A stretch of DNA of 64,000 bases from JAVVEH01 sp032251435 (lineage in GTDB: Bacteria > Verrucomicrobiota > Lentisphaeria > Oligosphaerales > MVZH01). Under the pieces are notes generated by a model. The model did not search any database and was not told where the DNA came from. It saw only the letters and a program-made list of their open reading frames with translations. Shown here in pieces: positions 1-8,462 of this stretch. Position numbers and translations under genes: made by a program. The stretch covers positions 1 through 64,000 of the forward strand of contig JAVVEH010000015.1 of NCBI GenBank assembly GCA_032251435.1. The letters run 5' to 3'. The stretch's first letter is position 1. Every line of letters begins with the position of its first letter.

Positions 1-23
1 ATAATATAGGTTAGTGTTAAAGA

Positions 24-52
24 TTGCGCAAGTTTAAATTTTACATTATACT
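24..52 (+). promoter_or_regulatory. Possible sigma-70 promoter
   Basis: TTGCGC at 24-29 and TATACT at 47-52 are separated by 17 bp, a good vegetative spacing. The surrounding DNA is much more AT-rich than the rest of the window. A transcript from here would run through the inverted repeat before reaching the gene at 653. This was found by eye only. Confidence 0.35.
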
Positions 53-283
53 AGTCTTTAGGCGTTAGTTGGTTGGGGCTTCGTTCACGTCGTAAATTTT
101 GGGCGTTTCCACACGGGTATGCTCGCGCGCGTCTTTTCCGAAGTGGGCGCGTGAGCCCCGCGTTCTCACCGGTCATTTTCCGCCTGCTGAGCGTGCCGTT
201 GCGGGCGGCAGCGACCGTTCAACAGGCAGTTTTCGATGATATACGCCTAATATCGGGGGGAAACACGGTGGGGACAACTGGCA

Positions 284-534
284 TTTTGCGTAAAAAAACT
301 GGCCGATTGCGAAAAGAGATATTTTTCCGCGGATGGACCCGCCTTTTCGCCAAAGCTTCCGCGGGCAGGGCACAACCATCACCCGCCAAGCAATACCCCA
401 ATGCCTTTCCTGTTCTTTTCGCGCAATTTCGCGTCTTTCGCGGTTCAAATGCCTTCGTTATCCGCGTTCATCCGCGCATATCTGCGGTTTATAAAAACGC
501 CGCATTTCGCAATCGGCCAGTTTTTTTACGCGAA
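284..534. repeat. Inverted repeat, arms about 29 bp, 190 bp apart
   Basis: The left arm (286-314) and the right arm (505-534) are nearly perfect reverse complements. Both contain the word ACTGGCCGATTGCG next to a run of seven A or T, and I count one mismatch near the end. The DNA between is rich in short TTCGCG/CCGCG words. No transposase or terminal duplication is visible, so this may be a MITE-like or REP-like element or a remnant of two oppositely oriented dispersed repeats. Confidence 0.6.
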
Positions 535-652
535 CTGCTAATAGCGGGAAGTGGTTTTTGCGCTGATGGTATAGTGTGAACAGCGGAGTGTGCGACAAAG
601 AACCGGTCGCCGGTCTTGTCAACCGCCCGCCGCTTGCCGGACTGCGTGATGC

Positions 653-1363
653 ATGGCAAAAAAAGAATCCAACGCTGTGAAAAAACACTTCACCTTAATC
701 GAATTGCTTGTCGTGATTGCCATTATCGGCATTTTGGCATCCCTTTTACTGCCCGCGATGAGCAGAGCAAAGGAAAAAGCCAACAGTGTCGCCTGCCTGT
801 CAAATCTCAGGCAGATCGGGATAACCCTGCACACCTATGCGGTCGATAACGACGACGCGATCTGCCTCGGGCATGGGGGGGGGAGCTATCAGTTGAACTA
901 CACATTCTCCGCGGGAAATACCGATGCCCCTTTCTGGCCTTACTATGTCGCAGGATACGTGAACGCTCCCCACCTTTGGTATTGCCCGACGGCAAAAAGC
1001 CCTTATGACACATACAATACCCCAATTAATCCCTGGCCGCCTGCTCGCCTATCTGTAAATTGCCGATCAGGCTATTCCGCCCGCCCGGAGCTCGCTGACG
1101 GAACAGAAGTAAAAGCCGAAGTAGATTTTCCCCGCCTGACATCTGTAGGATATCAGGCAATTATAGCCGACAGGGTTTCGACCGCAGGTGCGCTTAATGC
1201 TCATCAGGGATCCCTGAATGTGCTTTACGGTGACGGTGCCGTCAATAATATTCTGGCAAACGAAACATTAGAGAGTAATATTGCCGTGCTAAAAAACCCG
1301 TTCAGCACCAGCGGCAATATCCCTCTGGTGAATATTTTCAACGAACTCGATGCCAGTCGCTGA
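653..1363 (+). CDS. Pseudopilin-like secreted protein (prepilin-type N-terminal methylation domain)
   Basis: A 236-residue protein with a short basic leader (residues 1-12) followed by a type IV pilin-like helix at 13-36 that starts FTLIELL, with Glu at the fifth position as expected for prepilin peptidase substrates. The rest is a globular domain ending with a motif like the H-x-G-x-N-...-DG signature of PVC type II-secretion G-like proteins (HQGSLNVLYGDG, about 184-195). Such proteins occur in many copies in Lentisphaerota and Kiritimatiellota and are thought to be surface or pseudopilus-associated, mostly of unknown function. It stands alone on the plus strand before a regulator that reads towards it. 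No clear Shine-Dalgarno sequence precedes the ATG. Confidence 0.88.
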   Translation: MAKKESNAVKKHFTLIELLVVIAIIGILASLLLPAMSRAKEKANSVACLSNLRQIGITLHTYAVDNDDAICLGHGGGSYQLNYTFSAGNTDAPFWPYYVAGYVNAPHLWYCPTAKSPYDTYNTPINPWPPARLSVNCRSGYSARPELADGTEVKAEVDFPRLTSVGYQAIIADRVSTAGALNAHQGSLNVLYGDGAVNNILANETLESNIAVLKNPFSTSGNIPLVNIFNELDASR

Positions 1364-1630
1364 CCAGCTCGCGGCCGGAGGCATAGATCCGCGCACAGCG
1401 TGAAGCGTGGCCGACGCCCGGCCAACCCGGGAGAAACAGGAAAAACATGCGGCTGGACGATGCCGCGCCGCGCCGACGGCGTGACGCGGGCAGATCAAAA
1501 TTGTCTTCTAACAAAGCAAACTTGCTCTGTGTCGAATTAAATCAACAGGCCCTCAATCCGGTACACCAACGCGCGCCGACCGGAAATGGTTTGCCTACCC
1601 CCGCCGACCGTGTGTCGGTGTCATCCCGTC

Positions 1631-2854
1631 TCACGCGTCATCTTTGAGCGTTGCGCCTTTGCGTATCTGGCGCGGCGTGGCGCGGAATTCGCGTCGGCAG
1701 AGGCGGTGCAGTTGTCCGGCAGTGCCGACACCCGATCTCTCGGCCACATCTTCGAGAGGCATATCCGTGGTCCGCAGTAGTTCAACGGCCGCTTGCAGGC
1801 GTTTTCGGCGGAGTTCTTCCTTTATGCCGCAACCAAGGGTTGTACGGAAAGCCTTTTCAAGGGTGCGCCGCCCCATGGCGACGGCATGTGCCACATCATC
1901 CACCACCAATGGTTCCGCCAGGTGATCCCACATAAACCGTATGGCGCGGGCAACCACGGGATCCTCGACGGCCAGGATATCGGTGCTGCGGCGCACAGCG
2001 ACACCTTTCGGGGGAATCACCAGGGGCAGTTTCGGTAGCGGGCGGCCATCAATCATGCGTTTCAGCAAGTCGACAGCCTGCCGCCCGACTCCTTCGCGGT
2101 CGGGGTTGATGGACGACAGGGACACCGGGGCCAGTTCACATACTTCCGCATGATTGCCCCGCCCGAGAATCGCCACCTCCTCGGGCACCGACAGCCCCTC
2201 CATTCGGCACATGTTAACCAGTTTGGCGGCCATGGTGTCGTTGTAGGCGAACACCCCGACCGGTTTGGGAAGATCTCTCAACCATTCACCCACCTGGTGA
2301 CTTCTTTCTTCAAACAGTTTAGCCTGGTCTTGGTTATCCGGGGGTGGGAAGCGCAGGAGGTGACAGGTTACGCCGAGTTCCGCCGAGCGCCCCGCGAAGC
2401 TCTCGTACATTGGCTTCAGATCCGCCCACGGCGTGCTGCCAATGTAGCCAATGTGGTGGAACCCGCGGGCCGCGAAATGCTCCGCCGCCAGGCGTCCATC
2501 GCTGACAATGTCAACCGTTAGATGAACATTCGGCGGCAAGTCTTCAGGTACCGTCGGACTATTGGCGATCCGGACACAGGGAAAGGAAAATCTCGCCATG
2601 CTTTTCAAAATGTCAGGATCGTCTCCGCACATGATGCAGCCGGCCGGCGGCGGCGAGGAGGGAATATAGCCGCGCGAATATTTGACATCGAGCAGCTGCC
2701 AGTTCAGCTTCTGGGCTTCCTTAACAATCGCTTTGACAGTGAGAGACAAGTTAATATTGGCCAGCAGCACCAACGGCTGGGGTTGAAAGCGCGTGGCGTG
2801 GTTCGCGGGATTCTTTTTCGGGGGTTCCGCTGAATTGTCTGTGGGTCTTGACAT
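1631..2854 (-). CDS. XylR-type transcriptional regulator (periplasmic-binding-like sensor plus AraC HTH)
   Basis: A 407-residue regulator. Residues about 25-285 resemble the LacI/XylR periplasmic-binding sensor fold, with phrases such as HFAARGFHHIGYIG and AYNDTMAAKLVNMCRMEGLSVPEEVAILG cut by short gaps in conservation. Residues about 300-400 form an AraC-type double helix-turn-helix (LEDVAERSGVG followed by LHRLCRREFRATPRQIRK). In this family sugar binding by the sensor controls the C-terminal DNA-binding domain, and the gene usually sits beside its target catabolic genes. Here it is upstream, in leftward order, of nothing but spacer, and downstream of a sulfatase, so it is a plausible local regulator of the sulfatase/GH127 loci. 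The ligand is unknown. The 267 bp between this gene and the pseudopilin hold only GC-rich spacer. Confidence 0.88.
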   Translation of the reverse strand: MSRPTDNSAEPPKKNPANHATRFQPQPLVLLANINLSLTVKAIVKEAQKLNWQLLDVKYSRGYIPSSPPPAGCIMCGDDPDILKSMARFSFPCVRIANSPTVPEDLPPNVHLTVDIVSDGRLAAEHFAARGFHHIGYIGSTPWADLKPMYESFAGRSAELGVTCHLLRFPPPDNQDQAKLFEERSHQVGEWLRDLPKPVGVFAYNDTMAAKLVNMCRMEGLSVPEEVAILGRGNHAEVCELAPVSLSSINPDREGVGRQAVDLLKRMIDGRPLPKLPLVIPPKGVAVRRSTDILAVEDPVVARAIRFMWDHLAEPLVVDDVAHAVAMGRRTLEKAFRTTLGCGIKEELRRKRLQAAVELLRTTDMPLEDVAERSGVGTAGQLHRLCRREFRATPRQIRKGATLKDDA

Positions 2855-2938
2855 GCCTGCAATTTACACGGGTTACCAGTTATCGCAACGTTCTATTATT
2901 CCGTGTTCAAACGTCATTATCCTATCACTTCTTTTTCT

Positions 2939-4327
2939 TTAATAAGGCTCCGGCAATTCGGACGGCATAATGGCGATTTCACCCTTAGCATCCACGGCGT
3001 ATCCTTCCCGTTTCACGATTTCCGGCCCGGCGGCGAAATCATCACCGAGGGCTATGAGGCGTTTGGTTAAAGCATCGTCAAGCTCCCGGACGATGTCGGC
3101 CATCGCGGGGTCCGCGGCCAGATTTTCCTGTTGCGTCGGATCGGCCTGATTGTCGTAGAGCAGCCACGGGCCGTCCAGGGAACGGACATAAGTAAAGCGC
3201 TCGTCATGCAGGCCCCGGTATTCACGTCCACCGTTATCGTAGCGCCATTCATGGAAAGGCGAGTAAAGGGCGAGAAAGGCGCTGTCAATATCGGACGGTT
3301 TGCCAGCGGTTATCGCGGCGCTGAAGTCCCGCCCCTGCACGGTCTCCGGAATGGGCAGGCCGACCATCGACAAGAGCGTCGGCATCAGATCAGGCGCGTC
3401 GATGGGGGTGTGATCCACCCGGGGATCGCTCACCCGCGGATGCCGGGTCAGGAAAGGCACACGCAGCGACTCAGCCCAGGGTTTCTGCTTGCGGAACATG
3501 CCTTGGCTGCCCAGCATATCGCCATGGTCGGAAGTAAAAATGACGATGGTATTTTTATCCAGGCCCGTTTGTTCAAGGGTTGCTAGCAATCGTCCGAAAC
3601 AAGCATCCAAGGCACTGCAGTGCGCATAATAACCAGCCAGTTCCTTACGGGCCTGATCCGCAGCTTCTTCGGGGATGTTTGCCGGCAATTCTATGGTGTC
3701 CGGGTTGTACATGGCGTTGTATTTTTCGGGAGCCGTTTGATAAGGATTATGCGGAGGGCCCCAGGAGAGGAACAAGGCAAAGGGACTTTTGCCGGTCTCT
3801 TCGTTGAGATAGCGGCAGGCTTCATCGGTCTGGGCATCCGCGTCGTAGCCAGCCCATAAACGGGGGCGTGGATCGTTACCGAAATAGTAAGGCGAATCAT
3901 TATAGTCATGGGTGCATTCAAAGCCTTTCCACCAGTCGAAGCCCAGGCGCCGTTCCGGGGGCACAAAGGCATTGCGTCCCTGACCGTCAATATGCCATTT
4001 GCCAATATAGGCCGTCTGGTAGCCGCCATCCCGCAGACATTCGGCGAGAAAGGGCCCATCATACCGGTCATGCAGGCATTGATCGTTGACCATCAGCTTG
4101 TGCTTGTGGGGATAGACACCGGTCATCAGCGAGGCCCGGTAGGGGGTGCAGACCGGACAACCCGACACCGCGTTGTCAAAATTGACACTGCGGGCCGCGA
4201 ACTGATCGATGTTCGGCGTTTTGACATTGGGGTCGCCGGTGTAGCCAAAGGCCTGTGCCCGCCACTGGTCGGCAAAGACAAAAAGAATGTTAAAAGATGT
4301 GTCTGCGGATTCTATTTTACTGCTCAC
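2939..4327 (-). CDS. Sulfatase (alkaline phosphatase superfamily, Cys-type)
   Basis: A 462-residue sulfatase. The metal-binding start is FADQWR (about 18-23). The formylglycine motif is C-T-P-Y-R at 60-64 followed by ASLMTG, so the nucleophile would be made from Cys60 by a sulfatase-modifying enzyme. A second metal-binding segment, TSDHGDMLG, lies in the middle. No signal peptide is evident at this start. The substrate cannot be read from sequence; carbohydrate sulfate esters are likely given the GH127 gene divergent from it. It is transcribed leftward from the same 300-bp spacer that precedes the GH127 gene. No anaerobic or FGE-type sulfatase maturase is in the window. Confidence 0.93.
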   Translation of the reverse strand: MSSKIESADTSFNILFVFADQWRAQAFGYTGDPNVKTPNIDQFAARSVNFDNAVSGCPVCTPYRASLMTGVYPHKHKLMVNDQCLHDRYDGPFLAECLRDGGYQTAYIGKWHIDGQGRNAFVPPERRLGFDWWKGFECTHDYNDSPYYFGNDPRPRLWAGYDADAQTDEACRYLNEETGKSPFALFLSWGPPHNPYQTAPEKYNAMYNPDTIELPANIPEEAADQARKELAGYYAHCSALDACFGRLLATLEQTGLDKNTIVIFTSDHGDMLGSQGMFRKQKPWAESLRVPFLTRHPRVSDPRVDHTPIDAPDLMPTLLSMVGLPIPETVQGRDFSAAITAGKPSDIDSAFLALYSPFHEWRYDNGGREYRGLHDERFTYVRSLDGPWLLYDNQADPTQQENLAADPAMADIVRELDDALTKRLIALGDDFAAGPEIVKREGYAVDAKGEIAIMPSELPEPY

Positions 4328-4629
4328 GTGTGTCGTTATCCTATGGAAAATCTGGAAAGGTGTAAGATCAAATACCTCTTCAATGTGCCCTAATAAAGCC
4401 CGGGGAAATCAAAAATCAATTCTCGGTGCTTCGTTATAGACCTTGATCTGTGAAAGGCGGGAAACAAATGTCCCCATGGCCGGATGCACTGGGAAATGCA
4501 AGTTATGGACAGGCCATGAAGTCCGAATTATATCTGGTTTATAAGGTCTGCTCCCTTGGCACTCGTATTATAGTATGTATGGTAACAAGGTAAATAAAAC
4601 CCTTATCTCCATCCCAATGCAGGTTTGTC
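4328..4629. other. Divergent promoter region between sulfatase and GH127 genes
   Basis: About 300 bp lie between two genes that diverge. The DNA is more AT-rich than the flanking genes, with TATA-like stretches near 4565-4600, as expected of promoters. I could not pick an operator for the XylR-type regulator with confidence, and no open frame here looks coding. Confidence 0.5.
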
Positions 4630-6555
4630 GTGAAACCATTTGATTTGAAAAACGTAAAAATCACAGATCAGTTCTGGGGCCCGAGACTCCGTACTAACCG
4701 GGAAGTGACCCTGCCGGTAGAATATGATCTGTGTAAAAAAACCGGACGTTATGACGCCTGGAAATGGAAGAAAGGGGATGAAAATCCCCCGCATGTCTTC
4801 TGGGACTCAGATGTGGCAAAATGGCTGGAAGCCGGCGCCTACAGCCTGGCGACGAACCCGGACCCCGTCCTGGAAGAGCGCATCGACACCTATGTTGCTA
4901 TGCTTGAAAACGGGCAGATGGACGACGGATATCTCAATTCGCATTTTTCTTTGGTGGAACCGGGAAAACGCTGGAGCAACTTGCGGGATCAGCATGAACT
5001 TTACTGTGCCGGCCATCTGATGGAAGCGGCTGTTGCTTATGTTAACGCAACCGGGAAAAGAAAATTTCTGGATATCATGTGCCGTTATGCGGATTATATC
5101 GACCGCGTGTTTGGCCCGCAGAAAGGCCAAAAACGCGGTTATCCCGGACATCAGGAAATCGAGCTGGCTTTGGTCAAACTCTATCACGCCACGGGCAGGA
5201 AAGAGTATGTCAATCTGGCGGAGTTCTTTCTCCTGGAAAGGGGACAAACGAATCCCCACTATTACAATGAGGAGGAGAAAGCACGCGGGGATAAAGTCAG
5301 GAACGTTGATACCTATAGCTGCCAGCAGGCGCATATGCCGGTGACGGAACAAACCGAGGCCGTGGGGCATGCCGTCCGTGCCGCCTATATGTATGCCGGC
5401 ATGGCCGACGTGGCCGCCGAAACCGGAAACGAAGAGCTCCTTAAAGCCTGTCGCGGAATCTGGGACAATATTGTCGGCAAGCGTATGTATGTGACAGGTG
5501 GCATCGGATCAAACCGCTTCGGAGAGTCATTCACCTGCGATTATGACCTGCCGAATCAGGATGCTTATGCCGAAACCTGTGCTGCGATCGCTCTGGTCTT
5601 TTTTGCGCATCGCATGTTCCATTTGGAAAAGGATGGGCAATATACGGATATCATGGAACGGGCGCTTTACAACGGTGTGATGAGCGGGGTGTCTCTGGAT
5701 GGGAAACATTTTTTCTATGCCAACCGGCTGGCCGTGAAACCGGAAACCATAAAAAGTGGCGGTCATAACTACCCTCCGTTCAGGCAGGAGTGGTTCGGAT
5801 GTTCATGCTGCCCGACAAATATTGTCCGCTTACTGGCGTCCTTTGGCACCTATGTCTACTCAGTGGACGACACAGGCATCTGGGTCAATCTCTACACGGA
5901 CAGCCACGGCACCTGTGAAATAAACGGGGAAAACGTAACAGTCAGGCAGGAAACGGCCTACCCGTGGAATGAAACTGTTGGCATCAGTATTACTGTTGAT
6001 GCTCCGGTGGAGTTCTGTTTGAATTTGCGGATTCCGCAATGGTGCCGCAATCCTGCAATCAAGGTCAACGGTGAGGAAAAGGCATTGGCCGACAGTGTAA
6101 CCAAAGGCTATGCCCGAATCCAGCGCCGATGGCAGGATGGGGATAAGGTCGAGCTGGTCCTGCCAATGCCTGTGGAAATCGTCGAAGCACATCCGAATGT
6201 ACGGCAGGACAGCGGCAAAGTCGCTCTGCAGCGCGGTCCGCTTGTCTACTGTCTGGAAGAAACTGACAACGGCAAGAATCTGGAACGGATCTTCCTTCAG
6301 GAATCTGCAGACTTCGCAATCTGCCACGACCCCGATCTGCTTGGCGGCGTGACAACCATCGAAACCGATGCATTTACCCTCGATACTACCGACTGGGGAG
6401 AGTCGCTCTATCGCTCCGTCAGTCCGTCCTTCAAGAAAAAGCGGATTATCGCTATTCCTTACTATGTCTGGGCCAACCGGGAACTGGGGGAAATGGTGGT
6501 ATGGATCAACCGGCTATTTGAGCACTCGTGCTCAGGGCTTGCCTTGAGCAAATGA
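4630..6555 (+). CDS. GH127 beta-L-arabinofuranosidase-like glycoside hydrolase
   Basis: A 641-residue protein with a GTG start preceded by a weak GCAGG. It matches the GH127 (formerly DUF1680) pattern: an (alpha/alpha)6 barrel with DQHELYCAGHL (120-130) and YPGHQEIELALVKLY (171-185), then beta-sandwich domains. The family's zinc and nucleophile residues are visible: Glu315 and Cys317 in YAETC, and Cys393-Cys394 in CSCCPTN, the second cluster supplying the catalytic cysteine in characterised members. The enzyme would release L-arabinofuranose from arabinan- or hydroxyproline-linked arabinosides. No signal peptide is seen, suggesting cytoplasmic action on imported oligosaccharides. The last 15 or so residues look like an extension beyond the usual end. 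Confidence 0.93.
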   Translation: MKPFDLKNVKITDQFWGPRLRTNREVTLPVEYDLCKKTGRYDAWKWKKGDENPPHVFWDSDVAKWLEAGAYSLATNPDPVLEERIDTYVAMLENGQMDDGYLNSHFSLVEPGKRWSNLRDQHELYCAGHLMEAAVAYVNATGKRKFLDIMCRYADYIDRVFGPQKGQKRGYPGHQEIELALVKLYHATGRKEYVNLAEFFLLERGQTNPHYYNEEEKARGDKVRNVDTYSCQQAHMPVTEQTEAVGHAVRAAYMYAGMADVAAETGNEELLKACRGIWDNIVGKRMYVTGGIGSNRFGESFTCDYDLPNQDAYAETCAAIALVFFAHRMFHLEKDGQYTDIMERALYNGVMSGVSLDGKHFFYANRLAVKPETIKSGGHNYPPFRQEWFGCSCCPTNIVRLLASFGTYVYSVDDTGIWVNLYTDSHGTCEINGENVTVRQETAYPWNETVGISITVDAPVEFCLNLRIPQWCRNPAIKVNGEEKALADSVTKGYARIQRRWQDGDKVELVLPMPVEIVEAHPNVRQDSGKVALQRGPLVYCLEETDNGKNLERIFLQESADFAICHDPDLLGGVTTIETDAFTLDTTDWGESLYRSVSPSFKKKRIIAIPYYVWANRELGEMVVWINRLFEHSCSGLALSK

Positions 6556-6577
6556 AGTGAAAGGTCATGCGTCGAAA

Positions 6578-6605
6578 CTTTCGGCTCAACGTGTTGAACC
6601 GAAAG
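6578..6605 (-). terminator. Hairpin at convergent gene ends
   Basis: CTTTCGG and CCGAAAG pair around an inner TCAAC/GTTGA stem with one C-A mismatch and a 2-base tip. Reading leftward the stem is followed by only three T, so it is a weak intrinsic terminator candidate for the sulfatase gene, whose stop codon falls inside it. Confidence 0.35.
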
Positions 6606-7989
6606 AGGATGGCCGGGCCCGCTTCCATCCGGCTCGCAGTCGCTCGGACAGTTGCTCCAGCAGGGCGGCATCCGCGGACTCCGCGAGATTGGTATTTTCC
6701 TGCGCGTCGCTGGCGTGGTCATAGAGTTCCCGAGCCTGGCACTCACCGGTCGTTCGGTTCTGCCATTCAATATACCGATACCGATCCGTGCGCATGGCAT
6801 ACCCCATGACTTCGCCCCGGGGATATTGGCTGAAGGCCGCTTGTTTCCAGGGCCGATCCGGTTGGTCGAGCAAGGGAGCGAAACTCGTGCCCTCGCAATG
6901 GTCGGGAATATCCAGTCCGCACAGTTCACAGAGGGTCGGGTACATGTCCACAAATTCGACCAGGGCATCCGTCGTAGTACCCGCCGATGACATGCCGGGA
7001 ACCCTCGCCATCAAGGGCGCCCGGGTGTCAATTTCAAAGTTCGTGTGTTTGCTCCAGGAATGATGTTCCCCGAGTTTCCAGCCGTGATCGCCCCAGAACA
7101 TGATGACCGTGTTGTCCCACAGGCCCAGACGTTTGACCGCATCAATCACCTTGCCCAATTGGGCGTCCATATAACTGACGCAGGCGCAGTAGCCATGGAT
7201 GAGGGTGCGGGCCAGATCGTCTGGAATGTCTCCATCTTTAGGAATGCCAAAGTAGCCGCGCAACTCACCGAAGTTGGTGAGCGAAAATTCAGTGACACCT
7301 GCTGGTTCAAAGGGGTTTTCGGCCAGAGGGAGGGTGTTCTCATCATAGAGGTCCCAGTAGCGTTTTGGGGCGTTAAACGGCAGGTGGGGTTTATGAAATC
7401 CCAGGCCGAGAAAAAACGGCTTTTCAGCTTGGCTTAATGCCTTGAGTTTTTCAATAGCCGCCAGCGCGTCCTTGCCGTCATGGTAGGCTTCGTCGGGGAC
7501 ATCCGCCGCTTCAAATGCCGGGCCCAGACCCCGCCGGTCACAGCCCATGGCTTCCTGTTCCGCGTCACATCGGGCGATGATTTCAAGCGCTTCGTCGGTC
7601 AGGTACCCCCGGCCTTTCCAGTCACCGGTGGACTGAAACGGCTCCTGACTCCAGCCCTGTAAATCATCCTTCGCATGATGGTAGACTTTGCCGATGGATA
7701 CCGTCTCATAGCCATTGTTTTTGAAATGCTCGGGCAGCGTCAGCACATCCGGCATGGCCGTCCGCAAGGAGCGCTTTAATGCGTAAATGGTGGTGGTGTC
7801 CGGCCGGCAACCGGACAACACACTACAGCGGGAAGGCGAACAAATGGCCTGCTGACAATAGGCGCGCTCAAAAAGCAAAGACTCCGCCGCCAACTGATCA
7901 ATGGCCGGAGATTTAACCCACGGCATACCATAACAGCCCAGCTGCGTCCGCAAATCATCAACCACCACAAATAATACATTCTTTTTCAT
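6586..7989 (-). CDS. Sulfatase, iduronate-2-sulfatase-like (Cys-type)
   Basis: A 467-residue sulfatase, counted from the ATG that overlaps the stop of the preceding small gene (TGATG). Metal-binding Asp11-Asp12 lie in VVVDDLR, the formylglycine motif is C-S-P-S-R at 50-54 followed by CSVLSG, and the second metal segment is GDHGWKLGEH. The pattern resembles the iduronate-2-sulfatase branch, whose members cut sulfate from uronic acids and other glycan sugars. No signal peptide is apparent. A longer start 36 bases upstream is possible but would run into the small gene. Translational coupling to that gene implies co-expression. Confidence 0.93.
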   Translation of the reverse strand: MKKNVLFVVVDDLRTQLGCYGMPWVKSPAIDQLAAESLLFERAYCQQAICSPSRCSVLSGCRPDTTTIYALKRSLRTAMPDVLTLPEHFKNNGYETVSIGKVYHHAKDDLQGWSQEPFQSTGDWKGRGYLTDEALEIIARCDAEQEAMGCDRRGLGPAFEAADVPDEAYHDGKDALAAIEKLKALSQAEKPFFLGLGFHKPHLPFNAPKRYWDLYDENTLPLAENPFEPAGVTEFSLTNFGELRGYFGIPKDGDIPDDLARTLIHGYCACVSYMDAQLGKVIDAVKRLGLWDNTVIMFWGDHGWKLGEHHSWSKHTNFEIDTRAPLMARVPGMSSAGTTTDALVEFVDMYPTLCELCGLDIPDHCEGTSFAPLLDQPDRPWKQAAFSQYPRGEVMGYAMRTDRYRYIEWQNRTTGECQARELYDHASDAQENTNLAESADAALLEQLSERLRAGWKRARPSSFGSTR

Positions 7990-8324
7990 CAGTCTTCTTC
8001 CCATAATTCCGTAATTTCGTCCCACATATCCGGGTCATTCTGGCGAAGTTTTTGCAGGATTTGGTATTGATGGAGCAGCAGGTTGACATCTTGTTCCGTG
8101 ACGTCCCCGGCATCTGGCCCTTCAGTCAATTCGTCGATGAAGGCCAGCAGACCTTCTTTGGTGATATGCAGATAGTCCGAGGGCTTACGGATCAGCAGGG
8201 GCTCATAGCAAATCTGTTTTAGACGTCGCGCCGTCTGTTCGATCGCTTCCTCCGAGGCATCCTCAGGCAGGGAACAAATCGCTGTGCGAATGGTTTTCAG
8301 ATGTTCCGGCGTGAGTGGATTCAT
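7989..8324 (-). CDS. Small acidic protein of unknown function, coupled to sulfatase
   Basis: A 111-residue protein, rich in Glu, Asp and Leu and predicted mostly helical, with a C-terminus ending in Glu-Glu-Asp. Its TGA stop shares a base with the ATG of the sulfatase gene, so the two are almost certainly one transcript and translationally coupled. I do not recognise the family. No cysteine pair, membrane segment or signal peptide is present; the only Cys residues are isolated. A role as a partner or regulator of the sulfatase is possible but is inference from position alone. Confidence 0.75.
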   Translation of the reverse strand: MNPLTPEHLKTIRTAICSLPEDASEEAIEQTARRLKQICYEPLLIRKPSDYLHITKEGLLAFIDELTEGPDAGDVTEQDVNLLLHQYQILQKLRQNDPDMWDEITELWEED

Positions 8325-8462
8325 GCTTGCTACAATTCCATTTTTGGGATGATCTAATTTCCCGGGTGTTCGTTTAACTTAGTATTTGGAAAGCGATTGG
8401 TAAAGAGACCCTGATACATTTGCCGCCTTGTTTTTGTTCTTTAAAAACCATAAAATGGAGTC

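Larger units (their letters stand above)
1..652. other. Noncoding stretch with promoter-like site and inverted repeat
   Basis: No convincing gene lies here. The open frames on both strands are short, mutually overlapping, and lack ribosome sites or recognisable domains. The stretch holds a promoter-like site near 24-52, a long inverted repeat (arms near 286-314 and 505-534), and between the arms a run rich in TTCGCG and CCGCG words (about 410-490). This looks like the dispersed phrase-like repeats seen between genes elsewhere in the window. It precedes the pseudopilin gene and could serve as a long leader for it, but that is inference. Confidence 0.6.
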
